Shown here: positions 56,729 to 64,000 of the stretch, one piece after another
Numbering within the stretch: position 1 is the first letter of the stretch
How the letters are laid out: each line of letters begins with the position of its first letter
From: Oscillospiraceae bacterium
GTDB lineage: Bacteria > Bacillota > Clostridia > Oscillospirales > SIG627
Assembly (NCBI GenBank): GCA_015065325.1
Contig: SVQO01000003.1
Coordinates: 101,557 to 165,556, forward strand
DNA length: 64,000 bases
Reading direction: 5' to 3'
Position numbers and translations under genes: made by a program
The notes under the pieces: model-generated
Told to the model about the DNA's origin: nothing
Database searches by the model: none
The model's input: the letters and a program-made list of their open reading frames with translations, nothing else

Positions 56729-57322
56729 ATGGCAGTAATTGTTTTGACCGGTATGCCGGCAACGGGAAAATCCACCATCTGCAAGGCGCTGGCAGAGCAC
56801 TTCGGTTTCCCCGTGGTGGAAAAGGATGCGATCAAGGAAAAGCTTTTTGATACGCTGGGATTTACCTGCTATGCAGAAAAACGTGCGTTGGACCACGCCG
56901 CCAACGCAGTGGTGATCCACGCGGTGGAGCAGATCCTGAAAGCAGACGGCTCCGTGATCGTGGATAATAATTTTGACTCTGAAAGCGGGAAACGCTTCAA
57001 GGAGATGCTGGAACGGTACGAACCCAAGTGTGCCTGTATTTTTCTACACGGAGACTTAGACGTTTTGCATCGACGCTACACCCTTCGGGACAATGCCCAC
57101 GCCCGTCATTTGGGACACGTTTTGCAGGAGCACTATCCCCCACTCCCGGGCGAAAGTCTGTATTACACTATGACGCGGGATGAATTCTTCGAGAAATTTA
57201 TGAAGCGGGGAATGGATTCCTTCGAATGCCCGGGCAAGCGGCTGGAAATCGATACCACCGATTTTGAAAAGGTTCTTCCCGAGCAGATCGTAGCCCGGGT
57301 CGAAATGATGCTGGAGGATTAG
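56729..57322 (+). CDS. P-loop kinase-like protein
   Basis: 197 residues. Walker A is TGMPATGKST (residues 7-16), then VVEKDAIKEKLFD as the substrate-side acidic segment and LRDNAHARHLGH as a possible lid. The general plan resembles gluconokinase, shikimate kinase or zeta-toxin-type small-molecule kinases; the substrate cannot be assigned. It lies between the KDPG aldolase and an FAD oxidoreductase, so phosphorylation of a sugar acid is an attractive but unproven role. Start at 56729, RBS AAAAAGGACGG. Confidence 0.8.
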   Translation: MAVIVLTGMPATGKSTICKALAEHFGFPVVEKDAIKEKLFDTLGFTCYAEKRALDHAANAVVIHAVEQILKADGSVIVDNNFDSESGKRFKEMLERYEPKCACIFLHGDLDVLHRRYTLRDNAHARHLGHVLQEHYPPLPGESLYYTMTRDEFFEKFMKRGMDSFECPGKRLEIDTTDFEKVLPEQIVARVEMMLED

Positions 57323-57331
57323 GAGAAACGA

Positions 57332-58708
57332 ATGAAAGAATTTACCCGTCACTATGATATCGCAGTGATCGGAGGCGGTCCTGCAGGACTTGCCACCGCC
57401 ATTACTGCCGCGCGGGAAGGAAAAAAAGTCCTTCTGGCAGATAAAAACGGATTTCTCGGAGGGAACCTGACCATCGGTCTTCCCTTACTCGGATTTTTGG
57501 ACGAGCACGGAAATCAGTGCATTTCCGGCTTTGCCGAGGAGCTTGTACGGCGTTTGCAGGAGCGCGATGCGTGCTACGGCATCCGTCCCTGTCCCAAGCA
57601 CAATTCCGTAACCAACGTAGATGCGGAAGCAGTTAAGATCTTAGCCTTTGAAATGTGCCGTGAGGCGGGCGTCGAGGTGCTTCTGCACGTGGAAGCGATC
57701 GACGCTGCCGTGGACTGTGGAAGGATCGACACCGTTACCCTTTACGGCAAGTGCAATCGGATCACAGTTCGCGCCGAGCTGTTCGTTGATTGCACCGGCG
57801 ACGGGGACGTAGGGTGCCTTGCGGGCTGTTCTTATGAAACGGGACGCGGCAAGGAGCAAGAAACAATGCCGCCTACGGTTATGTGCACCATCGAGAACGT
57901 AAACGACGCGGCTCTGCTGGACTACGTGGAGGAGCATCCCGACGAGATGAAGCCTATGAGCGCTACCATCGAAACCAAGCCCGGCTATGACGCCGCCTAT
58001 TTCAAGGCGGATCCCAATTACGTATTCGTAGGGATGACCCGTCTTTGGTCAAAGCTGAAGGAACAGGGGGTCTGTCCCGTGGAGCGCGGAAATATGATCG
58101 TCATCAACGGCGTTCATAAAGGACAGATGTACGTCAATACCACGCGGCTTCTGGACGTGGACGGAACCAACGTTTTTGACCTGACCCGCGGCGAAATGGA
58201 GGGTCACCTGCAGCTGTACAAGCTGATCGACACCTTCCGCAAGTACGTCCCCGGCTTTGAGAACTGTTATATATCCTCCATTGCACCCAACATCGGCATT
58301 CGGGAAACCAGACGGATGAAGGGTCTGGATTGCATCACCCTGGAGCAGGCACTGAAAGGCGCAATCTCCGACAGCAGCATTTGTCTGTCCGGTTATACCA
58401 TCGATATTCATTATAACAACCATCGGGGAACCCTGTTTAAGAAATTGGATCGCCCCTTTGGCATCCCCTACGGCTGTCTGGTCAGTGCAGAGCTGTCGAA
58501 CCTGATGTTTGCCGGCCGTTGCATCAGCGTTGACGATCACGTGGTAGGCTCAATCCGCGTAATGCCCTGCTGTATGGCGATGGGACAAGCCGCGGGTCTT
58601 GCTGCGGCAATGGCAGTAACGGAAAAGCTTTCCCCCGCCGAAATTGACGTTGAAAAGCTACGGGAAGCCCTGCGCGCACAAGGAGCAATTTTGAGCATGA
58701 ACCAATAA
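57332..58708 (+). CDS. FAD-dependent oxidoreductase (FAD_oxidored family)
   Basis: 458 residues. The FAD loop AVIGGGPAGLATA lies near residue 12, followed by GGNLTIGLPLLGF, VDCTGDGDVGCLAG and, near the C-terminus, FAGRCISVDDHVVGSIRVMPCCMAMGQAAG. These segments define the PF12831-type flavoproteins common in sugar catabolic loci of Firmicutes. The substrate is unknown. The start lies 9 bp after the kinase gene with AGGAGAAACG upstream. Last gene of the operon. Confidence 0.86.
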   Translation: MKEFTRHYDIAVIGGGPAGLATAITAAREGKKVLLADKNGFLGGNLTIGLPLLGFLDEHGNQCISGFAEELVRRLQERDACYGIRPCPKHNSVTNVDAEAVKILAFEMCREAGVEVLLHVEAIDAAVDCGRIDTVTLYGKCNRITVRAELFVDCTGDGDVGCLAGCSYETGRGKEQETMPPTVMCTIENVNDAALLDYVEEHPDEMKPMSATIETKPGYDAAYFKADPNYVFVGMTRLWSKLKEQGVCPVERGNMIVINGVHKGQMYVNTTRLLDVDGTNVFDLTRGEMEGHLQLYKLIDTFRKYVPGFENCYISSIAPNIGIRETRRMKGLDCITLEQALKGAISDSSICLSGYTIDIHYNNHRGTLFKKLDRPFGIPYGCLVSAELSNLMFAGRCISVDDHVVGSIRVMPCCMAMGQAAGLAAAMAVTEKLSPAEIDVEKLREALRAQGAILSMNQ

Positions 58709-58986
58709 ACCATATTCCTACGCAGAAATACAGCTTATTGAAAAAAATAACGACAGAACGGTAAAATTTGGTATGAAGCGGATATCAATTACAAAACCTT
58801 CTATGAAATTGTTTGAGTTGTAGGTAAAATCAAATATTTAGACTGTCACAAGAAAAAGCCGAATGGGTATTAAAACTCGTTCGGTTTTCTTTATGCAATC
58901 TTAATGTCATAAATTGCTCTCTTACACCGTCTTAAAATTTAAAATAGTATAATTAAGATGACAAAAGGAAGATAAGGAGAAGCATT
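58709..58986 (+). other. Intergenic region before the potassium operon
   Basis: 278 bp with no gene supported. A weak imperfect hairpin followed by T residues at about 58852-58890 may end the preceding operon. A TATAAT at 58949-58954 with no clear -35 lies ahead of trkH. Short open pieces around 58773-58821 look like coding debris but I cannot identify them. Base composition is A/T-rich and codon use changes after this region. Confidence 0.5.
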
Positions 58987-60324
58987 ATGGCGGATCTGAT
59001 ACATAAAAAGAGAGGACTTACCTCGTTTCAAATTATCATACTCGGTTTTGCGGGAGTTATACTTGTGGGTGCGTTATTGCTGATGCTTCCGATATCAACT
59101 AAAAGCGGTACCGTAACACCGTTTAACGAAGCATTATTTACCTCAACCTCGGCAGTATGCGTAACGGGACTGGTCGTTCAAGATACCGCAACCTATTGGT
59201 CGGCTTTTGGGCAGAGCATAATTTTGGTGCTGATCCAGATCGGCGGTCTCGGAGTTATCACAGTTGCAGCATCCTTCGCTCTGCTCTCGGGTAGAAAGAT
59301 AACTCTGATGCAAAGAAGTACCATGCAGGAAGCGATCTCCGCACCGAAGGTAGGCGGCATCGTAAGACTGACGTTCTTTGTGTTGAAGGTCACTTTCCTG
59401 ATTGAGCTGCTCGGTGCCTTAGTGATGATGCCGACGTTTATCGGTGACTTTGGTGCAAAGGGTATTTGGATGTCCTTCTTTCATTCTATCTCGGCTTTTT
59501 GTAATGCCGGCTTTGATATTATGGGAACGGAAGGTGCAAAGTTTACTTCGATCACCTCATATCTCGGAAATCCGGTTATCAACATCACCGTAATGGCACT
59601 GATCATCATTGGCGGTATCGGTTTTCTAACCTGGGAGGATATTGTAACCAATAAATATCATTTTAAGAAATACCGTATGCAGAGTAAGGTCATCCTCGTT
59701 ACCTCCGCTACACTGATTCTGATTCCGGCAATATTCTTTTTCTTTGTGGATTTTGCAGATATGCCGGTGAAGGAACGTGTGCTCGGCTCCTTGTTTCAGT
59801 CAGTAACACCGAGGACAGCAGGTTTTAATACGGCGGATCTAACCGCCATGACCGGTGCAGGACAGGCAATCATAATCGTGCTGATGCTGATCGGTGGATC
59901 CCCCGGATCTACTGCAGGCGGTATGAAGACCACTACCTTTGCCGTGTTGCTTGCCACTGCGTTTTCCACCTTTCGTCGCAAGGAAGACACTCAGATATTC
60001 AAACGCAGAGTAGATCATAGCATTGTGCGAAATGCGGCGACCATCTTAATGATGTATATCGTCCTCTTTTTCGGTGGTGCCGTAGTGATCAGCGTTGCGG
60101 AAGGACTTCCGTTTGGCACCTGTCTTTATGAAACGGTCTCGGCAATCGGTACGGTCGGTCTGACCTTGGGAATTACACCGCAGCTGGGAACACTGTCTCA
60201 ATGCGTGCTGATGTTGCTGATGTTCTTTGGAAGAGTCGGAGGTCTGACACTCATTTATGCGGCGTTGTCCGGAACCGGCAAGAAGCTATCCAAGCTGCCG
60301 CAGGAAAGAATCACAGTAGGTTAA
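58987..60324 (+). CDS. TrkH/KtrB family potassium uptake channel subunit
   Basis: 445 residues, four repeats of a membrane-pore-membrane unit. Selectivity-filter loops are visible as TSAVCVTGL, CNAGFD, TPRTAGFNT and GTVGLTLG, each with the key glycine. Such proteins take up K+ with Na+ or H+. The length favours the KtrB/NtpJ group. RBS AAGGAG precedes the start. The RCK partner follows 13 bp downstream. Confidence 0.94.
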   Translation: MADLIHKKRGLTSFQIIILGFAGVILVGALLLMLPISTKSGTVTPFNEALFTSTSAVCVTGLVVQDTATYWSAFGQSIILVLIQIGGLGVITVAASFALLSGRKITLMQRSTMQEAISAPKVGGIVRLTFFVLKVTFLIELLGALVMMPTFIGDFGAKGIWMSFFHSISAFCNAGFDIMGTEGAKFTSITSYLGNPVINITVMALIIIGGIGFLTWEDIVTNKYHFKKYRMQSKVILVTSATLILIPAIFFFFVDFADMPVKERVLGSLFQSVTPRTAGFNTADLTAMTGAGQAIIIVLMLIGGSPGSTAGGMKTTTFAVLLATAFSTFRRKEDTQIFKRRVDHSIVRNAATILMMYIVLFFGGAVVISVAEGLPFGTCLYETVSAIGTVGLTLGITPQLGTLSQCVLMLLMFFGRVGGLTLIYAALSGTGKKLSKLPQERITVG

Positions 60325-60337
60325 AGGAGAAAACACT

Positions 60338-60985
60338 ATGAAATCTATATTGCTTATTGGACTTGGAAATTTCGGAAAGCACATTGCCCTGCAACTCAAT
60401 CAGCTTGGTCATCAGGTAATGGCTGTGGATCATAACGAAGAACGTGTCAACGATGCTGTGGACATTGTAACCAATGCACAGATCGGTGACAGTACGAACG
60501 TGGAATTCCTGCGTTCCCTCGGCATTGACAACTACGACGTTTGTATCGTCGCCATCGGCGGTGATTTTCAAAGTTCTCTTGAAACAACCAGCTCGCTCAA
60601 GGAATTAGGGGCTAAGATGGTGGTATCCCGTGCTGAGCGTGACGGACAGGCAAAGTTCCTGCTCCGTAACGGTGCGGATGAAGTGGTATATCCCGAAAAG
60701 CAGGTTGCAAAATGGGCTGCCATTCGATACAGTTCGGACCATATTCTTGATTATATTGAATTGGACGAAACACATTCTATTTTCGAGGTTACCATTCCGA
60801 AATCGTGGGTGGGCAAGACAGTTTTAGAACTCGACATCCGCAAGAAATACAGCATCAACATTATCGGCGTCAAACAGGATGGCAAAACCAACGTAACTGT
60901 TACACCGGATACCCTGTTATCTGAGGATAAAACGCTTCTTGTTATCGGGGAGGATAAGGCACTGCAAAAGTGCTTCCATATATAA
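60338..60985 (+). CDS. TrkA/KtrA family RCK regulatory subunit
   Basis: 215 residues, cytoplasmic ring-forming partner of the TrkH-like channel. RCK_N Rossmann motif LIGLGNFGKHIALQL at the start, the VDHNEERV acidic end of strand two, and the GDSTNVEFL segment; the RCK_C domain occupies about 140-215. Nucleotide (ATP/ADP or NAD) binding controls gating in the family, and RCK_C in Firmicutes may bind c-di-AMP. It is in the same operon as the channel. Confidence 0.94.
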   Translation: MKSILLIGLGNFGKHIALQLNQLGHQVMAVDHNEERVNDAVDIVTNAQIGDSTNVEFLRSLGIDNYDVCIVAIGGDFQSSLETTSSLKELGAKMVVSRAERDGQAKFLLRNGADEVVYPEKQVAKWAAIRYSSDHILDYIELDETHSIFEVTIPKSWVGKTVLELDIRKKYSINIIGVKQDGKTNVTVTPDTLLSEDKTLLVIGEDKALQKCFHI

Positions 60986-61019
60986 CCGCCGCTATTCAAA
61001 CGGTTAGGAGGTGAGCATA

Positions 61020-61319
61020 GTGGAGGTATGGAGAGATATTTTATTGATCCTGTGTGTTCTGGGAGTATTCGTGTTCGGATACTTTCTGATGGCACGGCTG
61101 GATAAGTTCTTGGGTGAAAACCGCAAGACCATTGAAAAGGAGAACGAAAAGAGAGAACCCACCTGTATTATGCTTACCGAAGAAATGTCGGATGAAGAGA
61201 TTGCAACGGAAGTCAAACGGTTCCGGGATAAGCACATAGGTGCACGAATCGTCCTTTACGATAGCTTGGACACAGAATTGTCGGAAAGTATGGATTACTA
61301 TGCTGGACGGAAACAGTAG
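61020..61319 (+). CDS. Small membrane protein in the potassium operon
   Basis: 99 residues, not recognised. One N-terminal membrane helix (about 6-26), then a cytoplasmic charged domain ending in DSLDTELSESMDYYAGRK. The start is taken as GTG 61020 because TTAGGAGGTGA lies at the right distance; GTG 61011 would sit within that site. It lies between the RCK subunit and the sensor kinase, 34 bp after the former. A link between channel and sensor is possible. Function unknown. Confidence 0.7.
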   Translation: MEVWRDILLILCVLGVFVFGYFLMARLDKFLGENRKTIEKENEKREPTCIMLTEEMSDEEIATEVKRFRDKHIGARIVLYDSLDTELSESMDYYAGRKQ

Positions 61320-61379
61320 ATTTTTTTACAAATCTGTGATATAATTAAAACATTAAGATGGCGTAAGGCGGTGATGCAG

Positions 61380-63365
61380 ATGAAAAATACAACGAACAAA
61401 GGGAATGCGGAAACGGAGCATACCCTTGTCTGTCTGTCCGCCTCTCCAACTAACGCTAAGATCGTAAAGACTGCTGCTAAGATGGCTTCTGCTTTTGGCG
61501 GCAGCTTTACAGCGCTCTACGTACAGACTCCCGATTCGGATAAAATGGATGCTGCAAGCAAACGCCGTTTGCAATATCATGTCCGTTTAGCCGAGCAAAT
61601 GGGTGCGAACATTACCACCGTTTACGGCGAGGACGTCTCCTTTCAAATCGCAGAGTTTGCCCGTATTTCAGGAGTCACCAAGATCGTAATCGGCAGGAGT
61701 AATGTTAAGCGCCGTCATTTCTGGAACAAGCATACGCTTACCGAAAAGCTGACAGAGATCGTTCCCAACATAGATATCCATATTATTCCCGACAGTACGG
61801 CAGACCCCAAATACAAGGAAAAGTCATATGGATTTTGGCAAAACTTCATCCCGTACCCGAAGGATCTTCTCATAACCCTCTTGGTGCTTATTCTTACAAC
61901 CGTGCTGGGTGTTGCGTTATACCGTTTCGGCTTTACCGATTCCAATATTATTCCGGTATATATACTTGGTGTACTGCTGACCTCCTTGTTTACGAGAGAA
62001 TATTTCTGCGGCATCGTCGGCTCACTGCTGAGCGTTATGCTCTTTAACTTCTTCTTTACCGAGCCGCGTTTAACTTTTCACGCATATGATTCCAAGTACA
62101 CCGTTACTTTTGCCATTATGTTGGCGGCATCCATCATTACCGGAACTCTGGCATCTAAATTGAAATCCCACGCCAAGCTATCGGCTCAGGCTGCATTCAG
62201 AACAAAGGTGCTCCTCGACACGAATCAGCTTTTACAGAAGGCTCAAGATAATGATGATATCTTCAATATCACAGCAACACAGCTGATGAAGCTGCTTAAC
62301 CGTTCGGTCGTGATGTATTCGGTAAAGGGAGATAAACTCTCTAAAGGTGCGCTTTTCCCTGTAGAACCGGATGGTATCGGCGATGACTTGTTTACATCAG
62401 AAGAGCATACAGCTGCCTGTTGGGTGCTTAAAAATCACCACCGTGCCGGTGCTACGACCGAAACGCTGAACAAAGCGAAATGCCTTTATATGGCGATCCG
62501 TATTAACGAACGCATTTACGGCGTTGTGGGTATCCATATTAACGGAAGGCCGCTTGATTCATTTGAAACAAGCATCCTGCTCTCTATCTTAGGCGAATGT
62601 GCGCTGGCTCTGGATAACAATCGCAATGCAAAGGAAAAAGAGTTGGCCGCTGTTCTTGCCAAGAACGAGCAGCTTCGTGCTAATTTGCTTCGTGCAATCT
62701 CCCACGACCTGCGCACACCGCTTACCTCCATTTCGGGCAACGCAAGCAATCTGCTTTCCAATTATGACAAGCTGGATGAAGAAACGAGAGTGCAGGTTTT
62801 TACCGATATCTTTGACGATTCACAATGGCTGATCAGCCTTGTGGAAAATCTGCTTTCGGTTACACGAATCGAAGAAGGCAGAATGAATTTTAATATGTCG
62901 GTGCAGCTGATGGACGAGGTCATCGACGAGGCAATGAAGCATATCAGCCGCAAGGGCGCCGAGCATAACATTACCGTTGAATGCAGGGACGAACTGCTTC
63001 TTGCCCGTATGGATGCCAAGCTCATCATTCAGGTCATCATCAATCTTGTGGATAATGCCGTCAAATATACGCCTGCCGGTTCTGATATCAAGATAACCGC
63101 AGAGAAAAAAAGCGGCTATGTTTCGGTACACGTTGCCGATACCGGAAACGGTATTCCGGATCATATAAAGCCCCGTGTGTTTGAAATGTTTTATACCGGG
63201 GATAACAGAATTGCAGACAGCCGCCGCAGTCTTGGTTTAGGTCTACCACTTTGCAGATCTATTATCAACGCACACGGCGGAGAAATAACCTTGACGGATA
63301 ATCTGCCCCACGGCAGTATCTTTACATTTATCATTCCGTCAGGTGGGGTGAACATCAATGAATAA
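61380..63365 (+). CDS. KdpD-like sensor histidine kinase lacking the KdpD N-terminal domain
   Basis: 661 residues. A universal-stress-protein-like domain (about 12-135), a DUF4118-type four-helix membrane region (about 155-260), a GAF-like domain (about 285-420), then the kinase: H-box RAISHDLRTPLTSI with His442, N-box IINLVDNAVKYTP, and ADTGNGIP and SLGLGLPL ATP-binding boxes. KdpD proteins normally begin with a ~220-residue Walker-containing KdpD domain, which is absent. No kdpFABC genes are seen; it sits behind the Trk/Ktr genes instead. The start at 61380 follows AAGGCGGTGA; upstream GTG/ATG codons at 61371 and 61374 lie within that site. Confidence 0.9.
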   Translation: MKNTTNKGNAETEHTLVCLSASPTNAKIVKTAAKMASAFGGSFTALYVQTPDSDKMDAASKRRLQYHVRLAEQMGANITTVYGEDVSFQIAEFARISGVTKIVIGRSNVKRRHFWNKHTLTEKLTEIVPNIDIHIIPDSTADPKYKEKSYGFWQNFIPYPKDLLITLLVLILTTVLGVALYRFGFTDSNIIPVYILGVLLTSLFTREYFCGIVGSLLSVMLFNFFFTEPRLTFHAYDSKYTVTFAIMLAASIITGTLASKLKSHAKLSAQAAFRTKVLLDTNQLLQKAQDNDDIFNITATQLMKLLNRSVVMYSVKGDKLSKGALFPVEPDGIGDDLFTSEEHTAACWVLKNHHRAGATTETLNKAKCLYMAIRINERIYGVVGIHINGRPLDSFETSILLSILGECALALDNNRNAKEKELAAVLAKNEQLRANLLRAISHDLRTPLTSISGNASNLLSNYDKLDEETRVQVFTDIFDDSQWLISLVENLLSVTRIEEGRMNFNMSVQLMDEVIDEAMKHISRKGAEHNITVECRDELLLARMDAKLIIQVIINLVDNAVKYTPAGSDIKITAEKKSGYVSVHVADTGNGIPDHIKPRVFEMFYTGDNRIADSRRSLGLGLPLCRSIINAHGGEITLTDNLPHGSIFTFIIPSGGVNINE

Positions 63366-64000
63366 ATTACAGATACTTGTGGTAGAGGATGACGCACCGG
63401 TGCGTAATCTCATTACTACCACGTTAAAAGCACACGATTATAAACATATCATAGCCGAAAACGGTGAGGAAGCGATCCGTCAGGCATCCACCTGCAATCC
63501 GGATATTGTTCTTCTTGACCTTGGGCTTCCCGACATGGACGGTGTCGAGGTCATCAAGAAGATCCGTACCTGGTCCAATATGCCTATCATCGTTATCAGC
63601 GCTCGAAGCGAGGACAGCGATAAGATTGAAGCCCTTGACAATGGTGCCGACGATTACTTAACTAAGCCTTTCTCGGTAGAAGAACTGCTTGCACGTCTTC
63701 GTGTAACAGGCAGAAGACTTGCTATGATGCAAGCCAATGCCGGTGCCAATGAGTCGGTATTCACAAACGGAAAACTTAAGATCGATTATGCAGCAGGCTG
63801 TGCCTTTATCGGCGAGGAAGAGTTGCATCTGACTCCTATTGAGTACAAGCTGCTTTGCCTGATGTCACAGAATGTTGGTAAGGTGCTGACACATACCTTC
63901 ATCACTCAAAAAGTCTGGGGCAGCAGTTGGGATAATGATGTGGCTTCACTACGTGTGTTTATGGCGACACTTCGTAAGAAACTTGAGGCCGCACCGGATT
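63358..64000 (+). CDS. KdpE-like OmpR family response regulator, cut by window end
   Basis: 214 codons visible, continuing past the window. The receiver domain has VVEDD, phosphoacceptor Asp54 in LLDLGLPDMDG, SAR and Lys103 in LTKPF; an OmpR/PhoB winged helix follows from about residue 130 (LHLTPIEYKLL, VGKVLTHTFI). It starts 8 bp inside the end of the sensor kinase gene, so it is its cognate regulator. Only the last ~15-20 residues should be missing. It probably controls K+ transport genes, perhaps this operon. Confidence 0.93.
   Translation, partial: MNKLQILVVEDDAPVRNLITTTLKAHDYKHIIAENGEEAIRQASTCNPDIVLLDLGLPDMDGVEVIKKIRTWSNMPIIVISARSEDSDKIEALDNGADDYLTKPFSVEELLARLRVTGRRLAMMQANAGANESVFTNGKLKIDYAAGCAFIGEEELHLTPIEYKLLCLMSQNVGKVLTHTFITQKVWGSSWDNDVASLRVFMATLRKKLEAAPD

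Noticed and set aside
58709..58986. c-di-AMP (ydaO-type) riboswitch ahead of the potassium transporter
   Set aside because: I could not find the conserved paired elements of that riboswitch; only a weak terminator-like hairpin and a -10 box are visible.
63358..64000. A 65-codon frame starting at 63464 as a separate gene
   Set aside because: It is out of frame with the response regulator, which has intact receiver and winged-helix motifs across the same DNA.

Overview
The window looks like chromosome of an anaerobic, spore-forming member of the Clostridia (Firmicutes), plausibly gut-associated. The evidence is a germination protease gene beside spoIIP and rpsT, consensus sigma-A type promoters with 17-bp spacers, strong AGGAGG ribosome binding sites, many iron-sulfur enzymes, and a BspA-like surface protein with a dockerin-like end. 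No rRNA, tRNA, CRISPR array, insertion sequence or prophage was seen.

Layout. 0-2 kb: end of sucC plus sucD. 2-5.5 kb: a three-gene carbohydrate operon (toroid-fold protein, sugar isomerase/epimerase, 2-hydroxyacid dehydrogenase). 5.5-11.3 kb: a GT2 glycosyltransferase and a 1588-residue secreted repeat protein. 11.4-13.2 kb: ZIP metal transporter and alpha/beta hydrolase. 13.2-22.5 kb: a sugar-acid catabolic region with two AraC regulators, a metallo-beta-lactamase-fold protein, two galactonate-dehydratase-like enzymes, two SDR dehydrogenases, GH16 and GH5-like hydrolases without signal peptides, and an aldose epimerase. 22.6-25.3 kb: glycerol-1-phosphate dehydrogenase with a HAD-GDPD fusion. 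25.5-27 kb: EamA transporter and a lipoprotein. 27.1-30.4 kb: M50 protease, rpsT, frameshifted gpr, spoIIP. 30.5-33.7 kb: three-gene operon with a membrane-anchored PIG-L deacetylase. 33.7-37.9 kb: ywlE-rimI-tsaD, a Cys-rich protein, trmN6 and a lipoprotein. 37.9-40.7 kb: MATE pump and AlaA-like aminotransferase. 40.9-51.1 kb: fumC-hdrBCA-mvhD-flxCBA-frdBA. 51.1-55 kb: small genes, a K+ channel, AraC gene and AraC fragment. 55-58.7 kb: hydroxyacid dehydrogenase, KDPG aldolase, P-loop kinase and FAD oxidoreductase. 59-64 kb: Trk/Ktr potassium uptake with a KdpDE-like two-component pair cut by the window end.

The most interesting system is the ten-gene block at 40.9-51.1 kb. Fumarase is followed without a detectable internal promoter or terminator by a complete heterodisulfide-reductase module (HdrABC), an Flx-type NAD(P)H module (MvhD/FlxD, FlxC, FlxB, FlxA) and a soluble fumarate reductase pair with no membrane anchor. 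The flavoprotein has Asn where quinone-linked fumarate reductases carry the His that binds FAD covalently. I infer a cytoplasmic flavin-based bifurcating fumarate reductase: NADH would reduce fumarate (downhill) and ferredoxin (uphill) together. With sucCD elsewhere in the window, this would form a reductive malate-to-succinyl-CoA branch. A second theme is stepwise sugar oxidation (epimerase, SDR, lactonase-like protein, dehydratase, 2-keto-3-deoxy aldolase), spread over two or three operons under AraC control.
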